Assembly (NCBI RefSeq): GCF_042680125.1
Contig: NZ_JBHTNY010000055.1
DNA length: 47,340 bases
Reading direction: 5' to 3' (one strand)
Source: Robinsoniella peoriensis
Lineage (GTDB): Bacteria > Bacillota > Clostridia > Lachnospirales > Lachnospiraceae
Part shown: positions 24,833-33,362 of the stretch, one piece after another
How the letters are laid out: the number at the start of each line of letters is the position of its first letter
Numbering within the stretch: position 1 is the first letter of the stretch
Position numbers and translations under genes: made by a program
Notes under the pieces: generated by a model
What the model saw: the letters and a program-made list of their open reading frames with translations, nothing else
What the model was told of the DNA's origin: nothing
The model's database searches: none

Positions 24833-24851
24833 AAAGCTAATTATCATTAGC
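24810..24851. promoter_or_regulatory. Double TetR operator
   Basis: GCTAATGATAATTAGC (24810-24825) lies between -35 and -10 and its exact reverse complement GCTAATTATCATTAGC (24836-24851) follows the -10. Each copy is itself nearly palindromic, so each can hold a dimer. The whole covers the promoter: a classic autorepression layout. Confidence 0.85.
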
Positions 24852-24867
24852 CAAAGGAGATTTATAG

Positions 24868-25545
24868 ATGAAAACGGTATCTGCAAAAGTATCTGGAAAA
24901 GAGTCCGGAAAAATATCTGGAAAAGTATCTACAAAAAGAAGAATCTTGGAACATGCCTTAACGCTGTTTTCGGAAAAAGGTTTTGATGCAGTGAGCGTAG
25001 GGCAGATTGCAGATGCAGTGGGAATAAAAGCCCCGTCTCTATATAAACATTATAAGAGCAAACAGGATATCTTTGATGCGATTCTCGATGAGATGGCAGT
25101 TCGTTATCAACAGCAGACTGCTTCCATGCAGATGAATGGAGTGGAACCAAATAAGGATATTGACCGCTATAAGGATATTTCGGAGGAACAGCTGATTCAA
25201 ATGGGAAAGGAACTGTTTTTATATTTCCTCCATGACGAATATGTCTGTAAATTTCGCAAGCTGCTGACAATAGAGCAGTATCACAGCAAAACACTTGCAG
25301 ACCTTTATGCTAAACAATATGCAGATGATCCGCTGTCTTATCAAAGTATTCTGCTTGGACTGCTTTCCAATATGGGTGTTTTCAAACAGGAAAATGTGCA
25401 GATTATGGCACTTCACTTTTATGCGCCTTTGTATTTGCTGCTGAACATGTGTGACTGCCAGCCTAAACGTGAGCCGGAGGCCCTGGAGATATTGGAACAG
25501 CATATCCGGCAGTTTAACCGGTTGTATCAGAAGACAGGAGGATGA
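24868..25545 (+). CDS. TetR-family repressor
   Basis: The 225-residue protein has a TetR helix-turn-helix (about 24-70: KRRILEHALTLFSEKGFDAVSVGQIADAVGIKAPSLYKHYKSKQDIFDAIL) and an all-helical ligand domain. A 20-residue lysine-serine-glycine head with a repeated SGK motif precedes it, which is unusual. The double operator over its promoter indicates autoregulation. The flavoprotein gene follows after four bases and is probably de-repressed together with it when an effector, perhaps a quinone or aromatic compound, binds. Confidence 0.9.
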   Translation: MKTVSAKVSGKESGKISGKVSTKRRILEHALTLFSEKGFDAVSVGQIADAVGIKAPSLYKHYKSKQDIFDAILDEMAVRYQQQTASMQMNGVEPNKDIDRYKDISEEQLIQMGKELFLYFLHDEYVCKFRKLLTIEQYHSKTLADLYAKQYADDPLSYQSILLGLLSNMGVFKQENVQIMALHFYAPLYLLLNMCDCQPKREPEALEILEQHIRQFNRLYQKTGG

Positions 25546-25549
25546 GAGG

Positions 25550-26260
25550 ATGAAAATTACGGTTATACATGGGCAGTCACACAAAGGGGTAACCTATACC
25601 ATGACCAGAGAAGTGCTGAAACACCTGGCAAATGATCAGGATGAAATCAGGGAATTTTTTCTGCCTAAGGATGGCCCGGATTTTTGCTGCGGCTGCAACA
25701 GCTGTTTTATAAAGGGAGAAGAGCATTGTCCTGCCGCCAAAAAAGTACAGCCGATAGCCAGGGCAATGGAGTGGGCGGATATTATTTTTCTGGACAGCCC
25801 CAACTATGTTATGGAGATGAGCGGTTCCATGAAAAATTTCCTGGATCATATGGCGTATCGATGGGTGACTCACAGGCCCCATGGTGGAATGTTTAAAAAG
25901 GTGGGTGTGACATTTTGCTCATCTGCGGGAGCCCCCGCCGGACATACTGCCCGTTCACTTGCAAGACAGTTAAAATGGATGGGCGTATCAAGGGTATTCT
26001 GTTTCCCATTTGTCAGCAATGCCATGGGGATATCAGATGTAAAAGTGAAAAAGCGGGAAAAAATGGAGCGGGAAGCTGTCCGCATAGCAGCCAGGGTGCG
26101 GCAGCGGGCAGAACGGCCCAGAGCCAGTATCAGGGGAAAACTGTTTTTTTATGTTTTCCGGAAAATGCAGTCCAGTCCCGGCGCAGCCTGGAATCCGGTG
26201 GATCGGGACTGGTGGGTAAATCAAGGTTGGACCGGGAAGAAAAGACCGTGGAACAAATAA
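25550..26260 (+). CDS. Flavodoxin-like NADPH-dependent FMN reductase family protein
   Basis: The 236-residue protein has the FMN phosphate loop (IHGQSHKGVTYTM), the CCGCNSCFIKGEEHCP cluster typical of iron-sulfur-flavoprotein-like reductases, and DSPNYVMEMSGSMKNFLDH beside the flavin. The basic C-terminus (VKKREKMEREAVRIAARVRQRAER) and the end LFFYVFRKMQS suggest membrane-surface contact. The ATG at 25550 has GGAGG upstream. Role: reduction of quinones or nitro compounds is plausible from family, induced through TetR. Confidence 0.85.
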   Translation: MKITVIHGQSHKGVTYTMTREVLKHLANDQDEIREFFLPKDGPDFCCGCNSCFIKGEEHCPAAKKVQPIARAMEWADIIFLDSPNYVMEMSGSMKNFLDHMAYRWVTHRPHGGMFKKVGVTFCSSAGAPAGHTARSLARQLKWMGVSRVFCFPFVSNAMGISDVKVKKREKMEREAVRIAARVRQRAERPRASIRGKLFFYVFRKMQSSPGAAWNPVDRDWWVNQGWTGKKRPWNK

Positions 26261-26430
26261 TTGCTGGAGTATTAGATCTGCAGGCCGCCATCAAAATAAA
26301 ATTATTTTTGGGGTATGCACAGTTATCTAAGGATGAGATGTAGAGGGGTATGGAGATTTTTAAATTCGAATTAAATGCTGAAAATGATTTGGAGTTGAAA
26401 ATGATATCAATGATTAAGTGAGGTAAAATA

Positions 26431-27216
26431 ATGGATATTCCTACAAAAATTAATAATATAATCGGTTCCCGTTCATTTACCTTAGACAAAACCGGGATGT
26501 CCGATTCCCAGGTCATCTGTTTTGATGATATGATTCTTAAAATAGAAAAGCAATGTGAAGAATCAGATAATGAACATCAAATGCTGTCCTGGCTCTCCGG
26601 CAGGCTTCCAGTGCCGAAACTGTTCTGCTCCGAAAAGAGCTGCAGTACAAATTATCTGCTTATGGAACGGGTGGTTGGAGAAATGTCCTGCTCCACGGAA
26701 TTTCTGGAAGATCCCGAGCTGTTAACGGAATTGCTGGCAGAAGGGCTGCGAATGTTGTGGAATGTGGATATTTCAGCGTGTCCTTATCATAATGGGATTG
26801 ATAATAAACTGCGGCTGGCGGAAATTCTCGTTTCTAATAACCTCTGCGAAATGGAAGGAGTAGAGCCGGGAACCTATGGGGATAATGGATTTGCTTCTCC
26901 GGCTGATTTACTTACATGGTTAAAAGATAACAGACCCGCCGAAAATCTTGTATTTTCTCATGGTGATTATTGTCTTCCGAATATTTTTATCAATCAAAAT
27001 AAAGTCAGTGGTTTTATAGATCTGGGGAGAAGCGGAATAGCTGATAAATACCAGGATATCGCTCTTTGCTACCGAAGTCTTAAGCATAATTTTGAAGGCA
27101 GGTATGGAGGAAAAATATATGAAGACTTTAATGCGGATATTCTTTTTGACAAGTTAGGGATAGAACCGGATTGGGATCGGATTCAATATTATATTTTATT
27201 AGATGAACTGTTTTGA
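26431..27216 (+). CDS. Aminoglycoside 3'-phosphotransferase-like kinase
   Basis: The 261-residue protein has the APH catalytic loop HGDYCLPN (about 178-185) and the metal-binding aspartate in GFIDLGRSGIADKYQDIAL (about 197), plus the terminal stretch DRIQYYILLDELF typical of APH(3') enzymes. The N-terminal lobe has the usual lysine in MILKIEKQ. These are all intact, so it is likely an active kinase. Family members phosphorylate aminoglycosides, but distant homologues have other substrates, so resistance is not proven. It stands alone, with a terminator after it; the ribosome site is GAGGT. Confidence 0.85.
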   Translation: MDIPTKINNIIGSRSFTLDKTGMSDSQVICFDDMILKIEKQCEESDNEHQMLSWLSGRLPVPKLFCSEKSCSTNYLLMERVVGEMSCSTEFLEDPELLTELLAEGLRMLWNVDISACPYHNGIDNKLRLAEILVSNNLCEMEGVEPGTYGDNGFASPADLLTWLKDNRPAENLVFSHGDYCLPNIFINQNKVSGFIDLGRSGIADKYQDIALCYRSLKHNFEGRYGGKIYEDFNADILFDKLGIEPDWDRIQYYILLDELF

Positions 27217-27254
27217 GAAGAAGGTTCAGGCACATTAGATACATAGATAATAAG

Positions 27255-27283
27255 GGTGATACAGGAGGCTGTATCGCCTTTTT
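27255..27283 (+). terminator. Terminator after the APH-like gene
   Basis: GGTGATACAG (27255-27264), loop GAGG, CTGTATCGCC (27269-27278), then five T. Ten-pair stem. Confidence 0.9.
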
Positions 27284-27348
27284 ATTGTGTAAATGATATA
27301 AAATACAGGTTGGCGATACTGCATCTTCAATTTGTACATAATAGTGGA

Positions 27349-27377
27349 TTGACAGTTAAAAAATATCGTAGTATAAT
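27349..27377 (+). promoter_or_regulatory. Promoter of the SDR gene
   Basis: TTGACA (27349-27354), 17 bases, TATAAT (27372-27377): full consensus. A 14-base palindrome ATAAAAGCTTTTAT (27390-27403) lies just after the start site and may be an operator. Confidence 0.8.
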
Positions 27378-27468
27378 TTAAATACTTAGATAAAAGCTTT
27401 TATAAAAGAAATACAATTAATACAAAAGAAATAAAGAATTATTTGTGAGGTGGAAAGGAGAATTTATA

Positions 27469-28233
27469 ATGTATCTGGAAAGTATTTTTGGGTTAGCGGG
27501 GAAAACAGCCCTGGTTACAGGGGGAAGAGTAGGAATCGGACAGGTAATTGCCATTGCATTGGCAAAGGCGGGAGCCGAGGTAGTTATTATGGGAAAGACA
27601 GATTCCCGGGAGACAGTCAGGAAGATTGAAGGGGAAGGTGGTAAAGCGTATAGTATTACGGCTAATGTGACAGATGAGGAGGCGGTAGAGAAGGCGATGG
27701 ATCTCATCATGGAACGTTCCGGACATATTGACATTGTGTTTAATAATGCGGGAATCTGTATACATAAGGATACTTTAGAGGCTACGATAGAAGAGTGGAG
27801 ACAGGTTATTGATGTCAATCTGACAGGAGAATATATTGTGGCAAGAGCCGCAGGCAGAAGGATGATAGAGTCCGGAACCAAGGGTAGTATTATAAATATG
27901 GCATCTATGTCTGGCACAATTGTTAATATCCCGCAGTGGCAGGCATCTTATAATGCCTCTAAAGCCGGAGTAATGCACATGACCAGGTCTCTTGCCATTG
28001 AATGGGCAGAGCATGGAATTCGGGTTAACAGTTTAAGCCCGGGTTATATTGGTACGCCTATGTCAGCTGATACGCCTCAGGAATTAAAAAATGCCTGGAT
28101 GCCGCTTATGCCTTATCACCGTATGGGTAAACCGGAAGAGTTGATTCCTGCAATATTATATCTGGCATGCGATGCGGCCGGATACACAACAGGGTCGGAT
28201 GTGATTGTGGATGGAGGATATGTTGCACAATAA
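27469..28233 (+). CDS. Short-chain dehydrogenase/reductase (polyol or sugar-acid type)
   Basis: The 254-residue enzyme has the cofactor loop TGGRVGIG, the NNAG motif (FNNAGICIH), serine in NMASMSG and the catalytic YxxxK in SYNASKAG, then the C-terminal SPGYIGTPMS and GSDVIVDGGY. It resembles gluconate or sorbitol dehydrogenases of the SDR class. The ATG at 27469 follows AAAGGAG. It has its own strong promoter and is followed by a terminator at 28411, but its position before the sugar importer suggests that it handles the imported substrate. Confidence 0.9.
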   Translation: MYLESIFGLAGKTALVTGGRVGIGQVIAIALAKAGAEVVIMGKTDSRETVRKIEGEGGKAYSITANVTDEEAVEKAMDLIMERSGHIDIVFNNAGICIHKDTLEATIEEWRQVIDVNLTGEYIVARAAGRRMIESGTKGSIINMASMSGTIVNIPQWQASYNASKAGVMHMTRSLAIEWAEHGIRVNSLSPGYIGTPMSADTPQELKNAWMPLMPYHRMGKPEELIPAILYLACDAAGYTTGSDVIVDGGYVAQ

Positions 28234-28254
28234 TCATTCTGTTATATTGTGTCG

Positions 28255-28296
28255 ATTGTTTCAATCAAATGTTTATTATTGTTTCAATCAAATGTT
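28255..28296. repeat. Two 19-base direct repeats
   Basis: ATTGTTTCAATCAAATGTT occurs at 28255-28273 and 28278-28296 (period 23). Each contains the small dyad ATTG-TTT-CAAT. It may be a tandem protein-binding site. Confidence 0.7.
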
Positions 28297-28410
28297 AATT
28301 TAGAGAATTCAAATCATAGTTTCTGTTAAGTGGTTAATCAGTTTTTACACAAATCACATATGGATTAAATGACAGTTAATAAATTTTTAGTTAACTGTAT
28401 TTAAGGTCGC

Positions 28411-28437
28411 AAGGAGCCCCTTTGGGGTTCCTTTTTT
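28411..28437 (+). terminator. Terminator after the SDR gene
   Basis: AGGAGCCCC (28412-28420), TTT loop, GGGGTTCCT (28424-28432), T-run. Confidence 0.85.
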
Positions 28438-28520
28438 GCTCTAATTAATTTTCAACTCAATAAATAGATTAATAAAAATTAGTGAATCTAAATAAAATTT
28501 ATAAAAACTAAAAAATAATA

Positions 28521-28549
28521 TTGACATTATTAAGTGGATATAGTATTAT
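28521..28549 (+). promoter_or_regulatory. Promoter of the second sugar importer operon
   Basis: TTGACA (28521-28526), 17 bases, TATTAT (28544-28549). The transcript leader has the palindrome TTTAGTAAAACTAAA at 28603-28617, a form seen in ROK-repressor operators. Confidence 0.75.
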
Positions 28550-28602
28550 ACAGACAAGAACTAAAGCAAAAGAACGGAAAATAATACAATAGCTTAAGAA
28601 AA

Positions 28603-28617
28603 TTTAGTAAAACTAAA
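28603..28617. promoter_or_regulatory. Candidate ROK-type operator
   Basis: TTTAGT-AAA-ACTAAA is a perfect dyad 25 bases before the importer ATPase start codon and about 50 bases after the -10. ROK regulators such as XylR bind A/T-rich TTAGT...ACTAA dyads. The ROK gene at 35533 ends this locus. Confidence 0.5.
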
Positions 28618-28641
28618 CAAAAACGAAACGGAGGTAAAAAA

Positions 28642-30153
28642 ATGTCTCAAACGGTTCTTGAACTTAAGAATATCTCAAAAATTTTTCCGGGTACGAAAGC
28701 ATTGGATAATGTTCACTTCGAACTTAGAAAAGGAGAGATACATGCATTGCTTGGTGAGAATGGTGCAGGGAAATCTACTTTGATTAAAGTCATTACCGGT
28801 GTGCATCAGCCCGAAACAGGTGAAATTTTCGTTTATGGGAAGCTTGAGAAAATCCAGAAACCCAATATTGCCAGGAATCTGGGCATTGCTGCGATTTACC
28901 AGCATGCGACGGCATATCAACATTTAACGGTAGCTGAAAATATTTTTATGGGACATGAGTATATGAAGGGGTATTTAGGGTGTATCGACTGGAAAAAGAA
29001 CATCAAAAAAGCAAAAGAACTTTTAGAGCGTCTTGGAAGTGATATTGATCCTAAGGCACAGATGGGTAACTTGTCAGTTGCAAAACAGCAAATGGTAGAA
29101 ATTGCAAAGGCTTTATCTTACGATGCCAGGATCTTGATAATGGATGAGCCAACGGCTGCTCTGTCAGAAGGTGAAAGTGAGGAATTGTATAAGATTACAG
29201 AAAATTTAAGAAATCATGATGTATCTATTATTTTTATTTCCCATCGTTTTGAGGATATTGAGAGACTGGCAAATAGGATTACGGTGTTTAGAGACAGCAA
29301 ATATATCGGAACATGGGACAAAGGGGAAATTTCAAATGAGGTTTTGATGAAACATATGGTTGGAAGAGAGATTGATCAGTTGTTTCCCAAAAAAGAGGTT
29401 AAAATAGGCAAAGAACTTTTGAGAGTAGAAAAGCTGGGACGTATTGGTTTTTTTAAAGATATTTCATTTAAGCTTCATGAAGGGGAAATATTGGGGTTAA
29501 CAGGACTTGTAGGTGCAGGAAGAACGGAAATGGTTCAATGCATATATGGGGTGGAGAGATCGGACGAGGGCGAAATCTATATTGATGGTAAAAAGACTAA
29601 TCATAAAAATACGCAGCAGGGTTTTAGAAACGGAATAGGGTATGTACCTGAGGACAGACAATTGCAAGGGCTTTTACTGCCATGGAGTATCGCAGATAAT
29701 ATTACCCTGGCGTCCATAGGAAAATATTCAAGACGGGGGATTCTTAATTATAAAAAGCTTCTGCAGGGGGCAAAAGAAACAGCAGAAAAATTAGAGGTAA
29801 AGGCAGTCAGTGTATTTGATTCTGCAGAATCGCTGTCAGGGGGAAACCAGCAAAAGGTAGTCGTTGGAAAGGTACTGGAAGGAAATGCAAAAATCATTAT
29901 TCTGGATGAACCTACGAAAGGTGTAGATGTGGGATCTAAAGCATCTATGTATGAGATTATGGGACAGCTGGCACAGCAGGGATATGGAATATTGATGATT
30001 TCGTCAGAGATGCCGGAAGTTTTGGGAATGTGTGACCGGATTATAGTAATGCGCTCAGGCAGAATATCAGGTAGTATGCTGCGGGAAGAGGCTACACAGG
30101 AATTAATACTTAAGAAATCACTGCCGGTCAGACAAAGTAAGAAGGAGGGGTGA
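28642..30153 (+). CDS. Sugar ABC importer ATPase, RbsA/MglA/RhaT type (double domain)
   Basis: The 503-residue protein has two ABC domains. The first has Walker A GENGAGKST, signature LSVAKQQMVEIAKAL and Walker B ILIMDEPTAAL. The second has the degenerate P-loop GLVGAGRTE, signature LSGGNQQKVVVGKVL and IIILDEPTKGVD, as normal for this class. GGAGG precedes the ATG. Four consecutive genes encode the full importer. The class moves monosaccharides such as ribose, rhamnose, xylose or autoinducer-2. Confidence 0.93.
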   Translation: MSQTVLELKNISKIFPGTKALDNVHFELRKGEIHALLGENGAGKSTLIKVITGVHQPETGEIFVYGKLEKIQKPNIARNLGIAAIYQHATAYQHLTVAENIFMGHEYMKGYLGCIDWKKNIKKAKELLERLGSDIDPKAQMGNLSVAKQQMVEIAKALSYDARILIMDEPTAALSEGESEELYKITENLRNHDVSIIFISHRFEDIERLANRITVFRDSKYIGTWDKGEISNEVLMKHMVGREIDQLFPKKEVKIGKELLRVEKLGRIGFFKDISFKLHEGEILGLTGLVGAGRTEMVQCIYGVERSDEGEIYIDGKKTNHKNTQQGFRNGIGYVPEDRQLQGLLLPWSIADNITLASIGKYSRRGILNYKKLLQGAKETAEKLEVKAVSVFDSAESLSGGNQQKVVVGKVLEGNAKIIILDEPTKGVDVGSKASMYEIMGQLAQQGYGILMISSEMPEVLGMCDRIIVMRSGRISGSMLREEATQELILKKSLPVRQSKKEG

Positions 30154-31136
30154 AGAGATTGAAAAAGAAAAGTATTTTTGGACGGGAATTGAGTTTGCTG
30201 GGATTTATTATATTTCTTAGTGTTTTGGTTGGTATCAGAAATCCTGAATTCTTAACGATAAAAAATTTATTGGATATTTTTAATGATACGGCGATCTTAC
30301 TGATTTGTGCGATTGGCATGCTTTTGGTAATTGTGACCGGTGGAATTGATTTGTCAATTGGAGCTACTCTGGGCCTTAGCGGCATGGTGTGTGCACTCAC
30401 CGTAAGAGATTATCCGCAATTACCCATTGTGATTATTATTCTTATTGGAATTGGAGTCGGTCTTTGCGTAGGTACTATAAATGGAATTCTGGTAGCTAAA
30501 TGCAAGGTGTTGCCAATCATGGCTACTCTTGGAATGATGAATATCTGCAGAGCACTTATTTATTTTGTGAGTGGCGGTAAATGGGTTAATACATATGAAC
30601 TGACATCTGCATTTATTAATTTTTCCAGCAGCACTTTTTGTGGAATCTCGGTTTTAATCCTTTCCGCAGTAATTATTTATATCGTTTTCGGCTTTTTTAT
30701 TAATTACAATAAAGTGGGAAGAAAAATATATGCAGTGGGATCGAATGACAGTGCGGCAAAGGTAAGCGGTATAAAAGTGGATAATATTATATTTCTGGTC
30801 TATGCTCTTTTGGGAACTGTGGGAGGGCTGGCAGGTATGCTGTGGACATCCCGATATGCATTTGCATCCTTCGAAACAGGCAGTGGTTTTGAAATGTCCG
30901 TTATTGCCGCATGTGTACTTGGAGGTGTATCGGTAACTGGCGGATCAGGGAAAATTTCAGGCGTACTTTTGGGAGCGCTGCTGATTGGTATTATTAATAC
31001 AGCGCTACCCATGATACAAGTTTCTTCCTTTGTAAAAGATACCATTGAGGGCTGCATTATATTAATTGCCATTGTCGCAAATACTTTTATGATGCGATGG
31101 ACAAGACAGAAAACTCTTAGGCAAAGAGAAATCTGA
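30150..31136 (+). CDS. Monosaccharide ABC importer permease, RbsC type (first)
   Basis: The 328-residue protein has 8-10 membrane helices and RbsC marks (VTGGIDLSIGATLGLSGMV, KVGRKIYAVGSNDSAAKVSGIKV, ACVLGGVSVTGGSGKI). The GTG at 30150 overlaps the ATPase stop codon (GTGA), with GGAGGGG just upstream, so the two are translationally coupled. It probably forms a heterodimer with the second permease. Confidence 0.92.
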   Translation: MKRLKKKSIFGRELSLLGFIIFLSVLVGIRNPEFLTIKNLLDIFNDTAILLICAIGMLLVIVTGGIDLSIGATLGLSGMVCALTVRDYPQLPIVIIILIGIGVGLCVGTINGILVAKCKVLPIMATLGMMNICRALIYFVSGGKWVNTYELTSAFINFSSSTFCGISVLILSAVIIYIVFGFFINYNKVGRKIYAVGSNDSAAKVSGIKVDNIIFLVYALLGTVGGLAGMLWTSRYAFASFETGSGFEMSVIAACVLGGVSVTGGSGKISGVLLGALLIGIINTALPMIQVSSFVKDTIEGCIILIAIVANTFMMRWTRQKTLRQREI

Positions 31137-31172
31137 TAACTGAGAATTGAGAGGAAACGGTGGGAAAATGAT

Positions 31173-32186
31173 ATGAAACAAGTCAGAGAATTAAGTATTC
31201 AAAAGAATAAATCATTAAAAAACAGGTTTTTTAAATGGGAAACACTGCTGGCCTTGATTTTGCTTGTGGTTTGTTTTGGATTAAAAGTCATGGCGCCTGA
31301 GATCGTAAGCTTCGGGGGATTAGTGGAAAACTCAATGGTTTTTATAGATAAGGGCATTATTGTACTTTCTATGATGTTAATATTAGTGATTGGAGAAATA
31401 GATATTTCCGTAGGATCTATCGCATGTTTGAGTTCAGTAATCATGGCCACTTTATATAATCAGGGTGTTCCATTTACGGGTGCACTTGTGATCGCCATGC
31501 TGGTTGGAATTATCTGTGGCGGTTTTAATGGATTTATCGTTACTTATTTCAAAGAGCTGGCCCCTATGATAGTAACGCTTGCAACTATGACAATTTATCG
31601 GGGAATTGCCTATATAATCCTTGGAGATACTTCTTGCGGCGGTTTTCCTTCCTGGTTCAGCAATCTGGGATGGGGTTATCTAACGGAAAATTTATCGATT
31701 CCAATTAATTTGACTGTTTTTTTAGTGATCGCAGCAGGGTTTTATGTGGTAATGCATCATACGATTACGGGAAAGCGTATCTTTGCAATCGGTACGAATC
31801 AAATTGCCAGTGAATATAACGGCATTCATGTAAAGAGAATTAAGTGGACGTTGTATACCATCAATGGATTTATGTCAGCTTTGGCAGGAATATTCCTGAT
31901 GGCACGGCTGGGGAGTGCCAGACCAAATGTGGCACTTGGATATGAACTAGATGTAATTGCGATGTGCGTACTTGGGGGAGTGAGCACAGCAGGTGGTAAA
32001 GGAAGCGTCATAGGAGTAGTGCTGTCAGTATTTTTGATGGGATATCTTCGCTATGGAATGAACATTCAAAATGTGCCGGGACAAATTATGCCAATGGTAA
32101 TCGGTATTCTGTTATTGATTGTTTTGGTTGTTCCAAATCTTATGTCAGCGGTACGTGACAGAATGAAAGTTGAGCTGCAAAAATAA
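31173..32186 (+). CDS. Monosaccharide ABC importer permease, RbsC type (second)
   Basis: The 337-residue protein has the same layout (VIGEIDISVGSIACLSSVI, GKRIFAIGTNQIASEYNGIHV, MCVLGGVSTAGGKGSV). Importers with one double ATPase and two different permeases are typical for rhamnose (RhaP/RhaQ) and autoinducer-2 (LsrC/LsrD); the ribose type has only one. The gap to the first permease is 36 bases. The second-permease arrangement is the best hint to substrate class here, but no lsrK or rhamnose enzymes adjoin it. Confidence 0.92.
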   Translation: MKQVRELSIQKNKSLKNRFFKWETLLALILLVVCFGLKVMAPEIVSFGGLVENSMVFIDKGIIVLSMMLILVIGEIDISVGSIACLSSVIMATLYNQGVPFTGALVIAMLVGIICGGFNGFIVTYFKELAPMIVTLATMTIYRGIAYIILGDTSCGGFPSWFSNLGWGYLTENLSIPINLTVFLVIAAGFYVVMHHTITGKRIFAIGTNQIASEYNGIHVKRIKWTLYTINGFMSALAGIFLMARLGSARPNVALGYELDVIAMCVLGGVSTAGGKGSVIGVVLSVFLMGYLRYGMNIQNVPGQIMPMVIGILLLIVLVVPNLMSAVRDRMKVELQK

Positions 32187-32209
32187 TTTATTATAAAGGA
32201 GAAGGTACT

Positions 32210-33337
32210 ATGAAGAGAAGAATGAAAAAGGTAGCAGCATCACTCATGGCAATAGCTATGGCAGCAACTATGATTACAGGATGTGGGAATTCGGCATCCG
32301 GTGAACAGACAGCAGGAACGCAGCAGACGAAGGAAACTGCAAATGCGGAGACTGCAAAGAAAGAAGGCGGGGCAGATGAAACAAAGGCAGCAGCTAAGGA
32401 TGGAGCAAAAAAAGTAGGAGTTGTAATTAAGATTGCAGGAAATCCTTTTTATGAAGCCACGGACATTGGATTCGCAGAGGCGGGAGAAGAGCTTGGGATT
32501 GATTTCATTACAAATGGGCCATCCGAAGCTACAGTAGAAGGACAAATACAGATTATTGAAGGATTTATCAATCAGAAGGTGGATGCCATCGCCATAGCAA
32601 CGAATGATTTTGATGCCGTTGTTCCGGCACTTGAAAAGGCTAAAAAGGCAGGTATTAAAGTGATTTCCTGGGATTCGGCTGTGAATCCATCCGGGCGTCT
32701 GGTGCATGTGAATCAGGCGATTGCATCTGAAATAGGAGCAAGTGAAATCAAAGGTATTGCAAAGACGATTGGCAATGCAGGGGAGATTGCAATTGTGTCC
32801 GCAGGGGCTACTATGGTAAATCAAAATGCCTGGGTTGAAGCAATGAAAGAAGAGCTTAAAAAAGAAGAGTATAAAGATATTCAACTGGTAGATGTGGTCT
32901 ATGGTGATGACGAATCCCAGAAATCTTACAATGAGGCTTTGGGACTTTTAAAGACCTATCCTGATTTGAAAGGAATTATTTCTCCCACTACAGTAGGTAT
33001 TGCAGCTGTATGCAAAGCCGTTGAAGATCAAAAGCTGACAGGGAAGGTGTATGTCACCGGGATTGGACTTCCCAGCCTCCAGGCGGAGTACATAAAAAAC
33101 GGTACCTGTGATACTGCTTATATCTGGAATCCCATTGATTTAGGATATTTAAGCGCTTATACGACAAAAGCGCTGCTGGATGAAGAAATTACAGGAGTAC
33201 TGGGAGATAAGTTCAGTGCAGGGCGATTAGGGGATTTTGAAGTAACAGACGATGGTGCAGGTGGAACAGAAGTAGTGCTTGGGCCGCCACTGGAATTGAA
33301 TAAGGACAATATTGACCAATATAAGGAAATATTCTAA
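32210..33337 (+). CDS. Monosaccharide-binding lipoprotein (periplasmic-binding type 1/4)
   Basis: The 375-residue protein has a lipoprotein signal with lipobox ITGC (cysteine about residue 25), a low-complexity alanine, lysine and glutamate linker (about 28-70), then a two-lobe sugar-binding fold of the RhaS/LsrB kind (VGVVIKIAGNPFYEATDIGFAEAG, ISWDSAVNPSGRLVHVNQ, SPTTVGIAAVCKAVED). It has GGAG before the ATG and lies 24 bases after the second permease. Confidence 0.92.
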   Translation: MKRRMKKVAASLMAIAMAATMITGCGNSASGEQTAGTQQTKETANAETAKKEGGADETKAAAKDGAKKVGVVIKIAGNPFYEATDIGFAEAGEELGIDFITNGPSEATVEGQIQIIEGFINQKVDAIAIATNDFDAVVPALEKAKKAGIKVISWDSAVNPSGRLVHVNQAIASEIGASEIKGIAKTIGNAGEIAIVSAGATMVNQNAWVEAMKEELKKEEYKDIQLVDVVYGDDESQKSYNEALGLLKTYPDLKGIISPTTVGIAAVCKAVEDQKLTGKVYVTGIGLPSLQAEYIKNGTCDTAYIWNPIDLGYLSAYTTKALLDEEITGVLGDKFSAGRLGDFEVTDDGAGGTEVVLGPPLELNKDNIDQYKEIF

Positions 33338-33362
33338 TTAAAAAAGAAAAGAGGATACTGAC

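Larger units (their letters stand above)
28234..28641. other. Regulatory gap between SDR gene and importer operon
   Basis: No gene. It holds a 19-base tandem repeat (28255-28296), an inverted repeat ACAGTTAA/TTAACTGT (28372-28398), a terminator (28411-28437), a promoter (28521-28549) and a palindrome TTTAGTAAAACTAAA (28603-28617). These are listed separately where strong. Confidence 0.7.

Noticed and set aside
25915..26343. 142-codon plus-strand frame overlapping the flavoprotein gene
   Set aside because: It overlaps a gene with clear family motifs and shows none itself.
26350..26421. Small frame MEIFKFELNAENDLELKMIS before the APH-like gene
   Set aside because: The ribosome site is too close to the ATG and there is no terminator or conserved motif; coding status is not supported.
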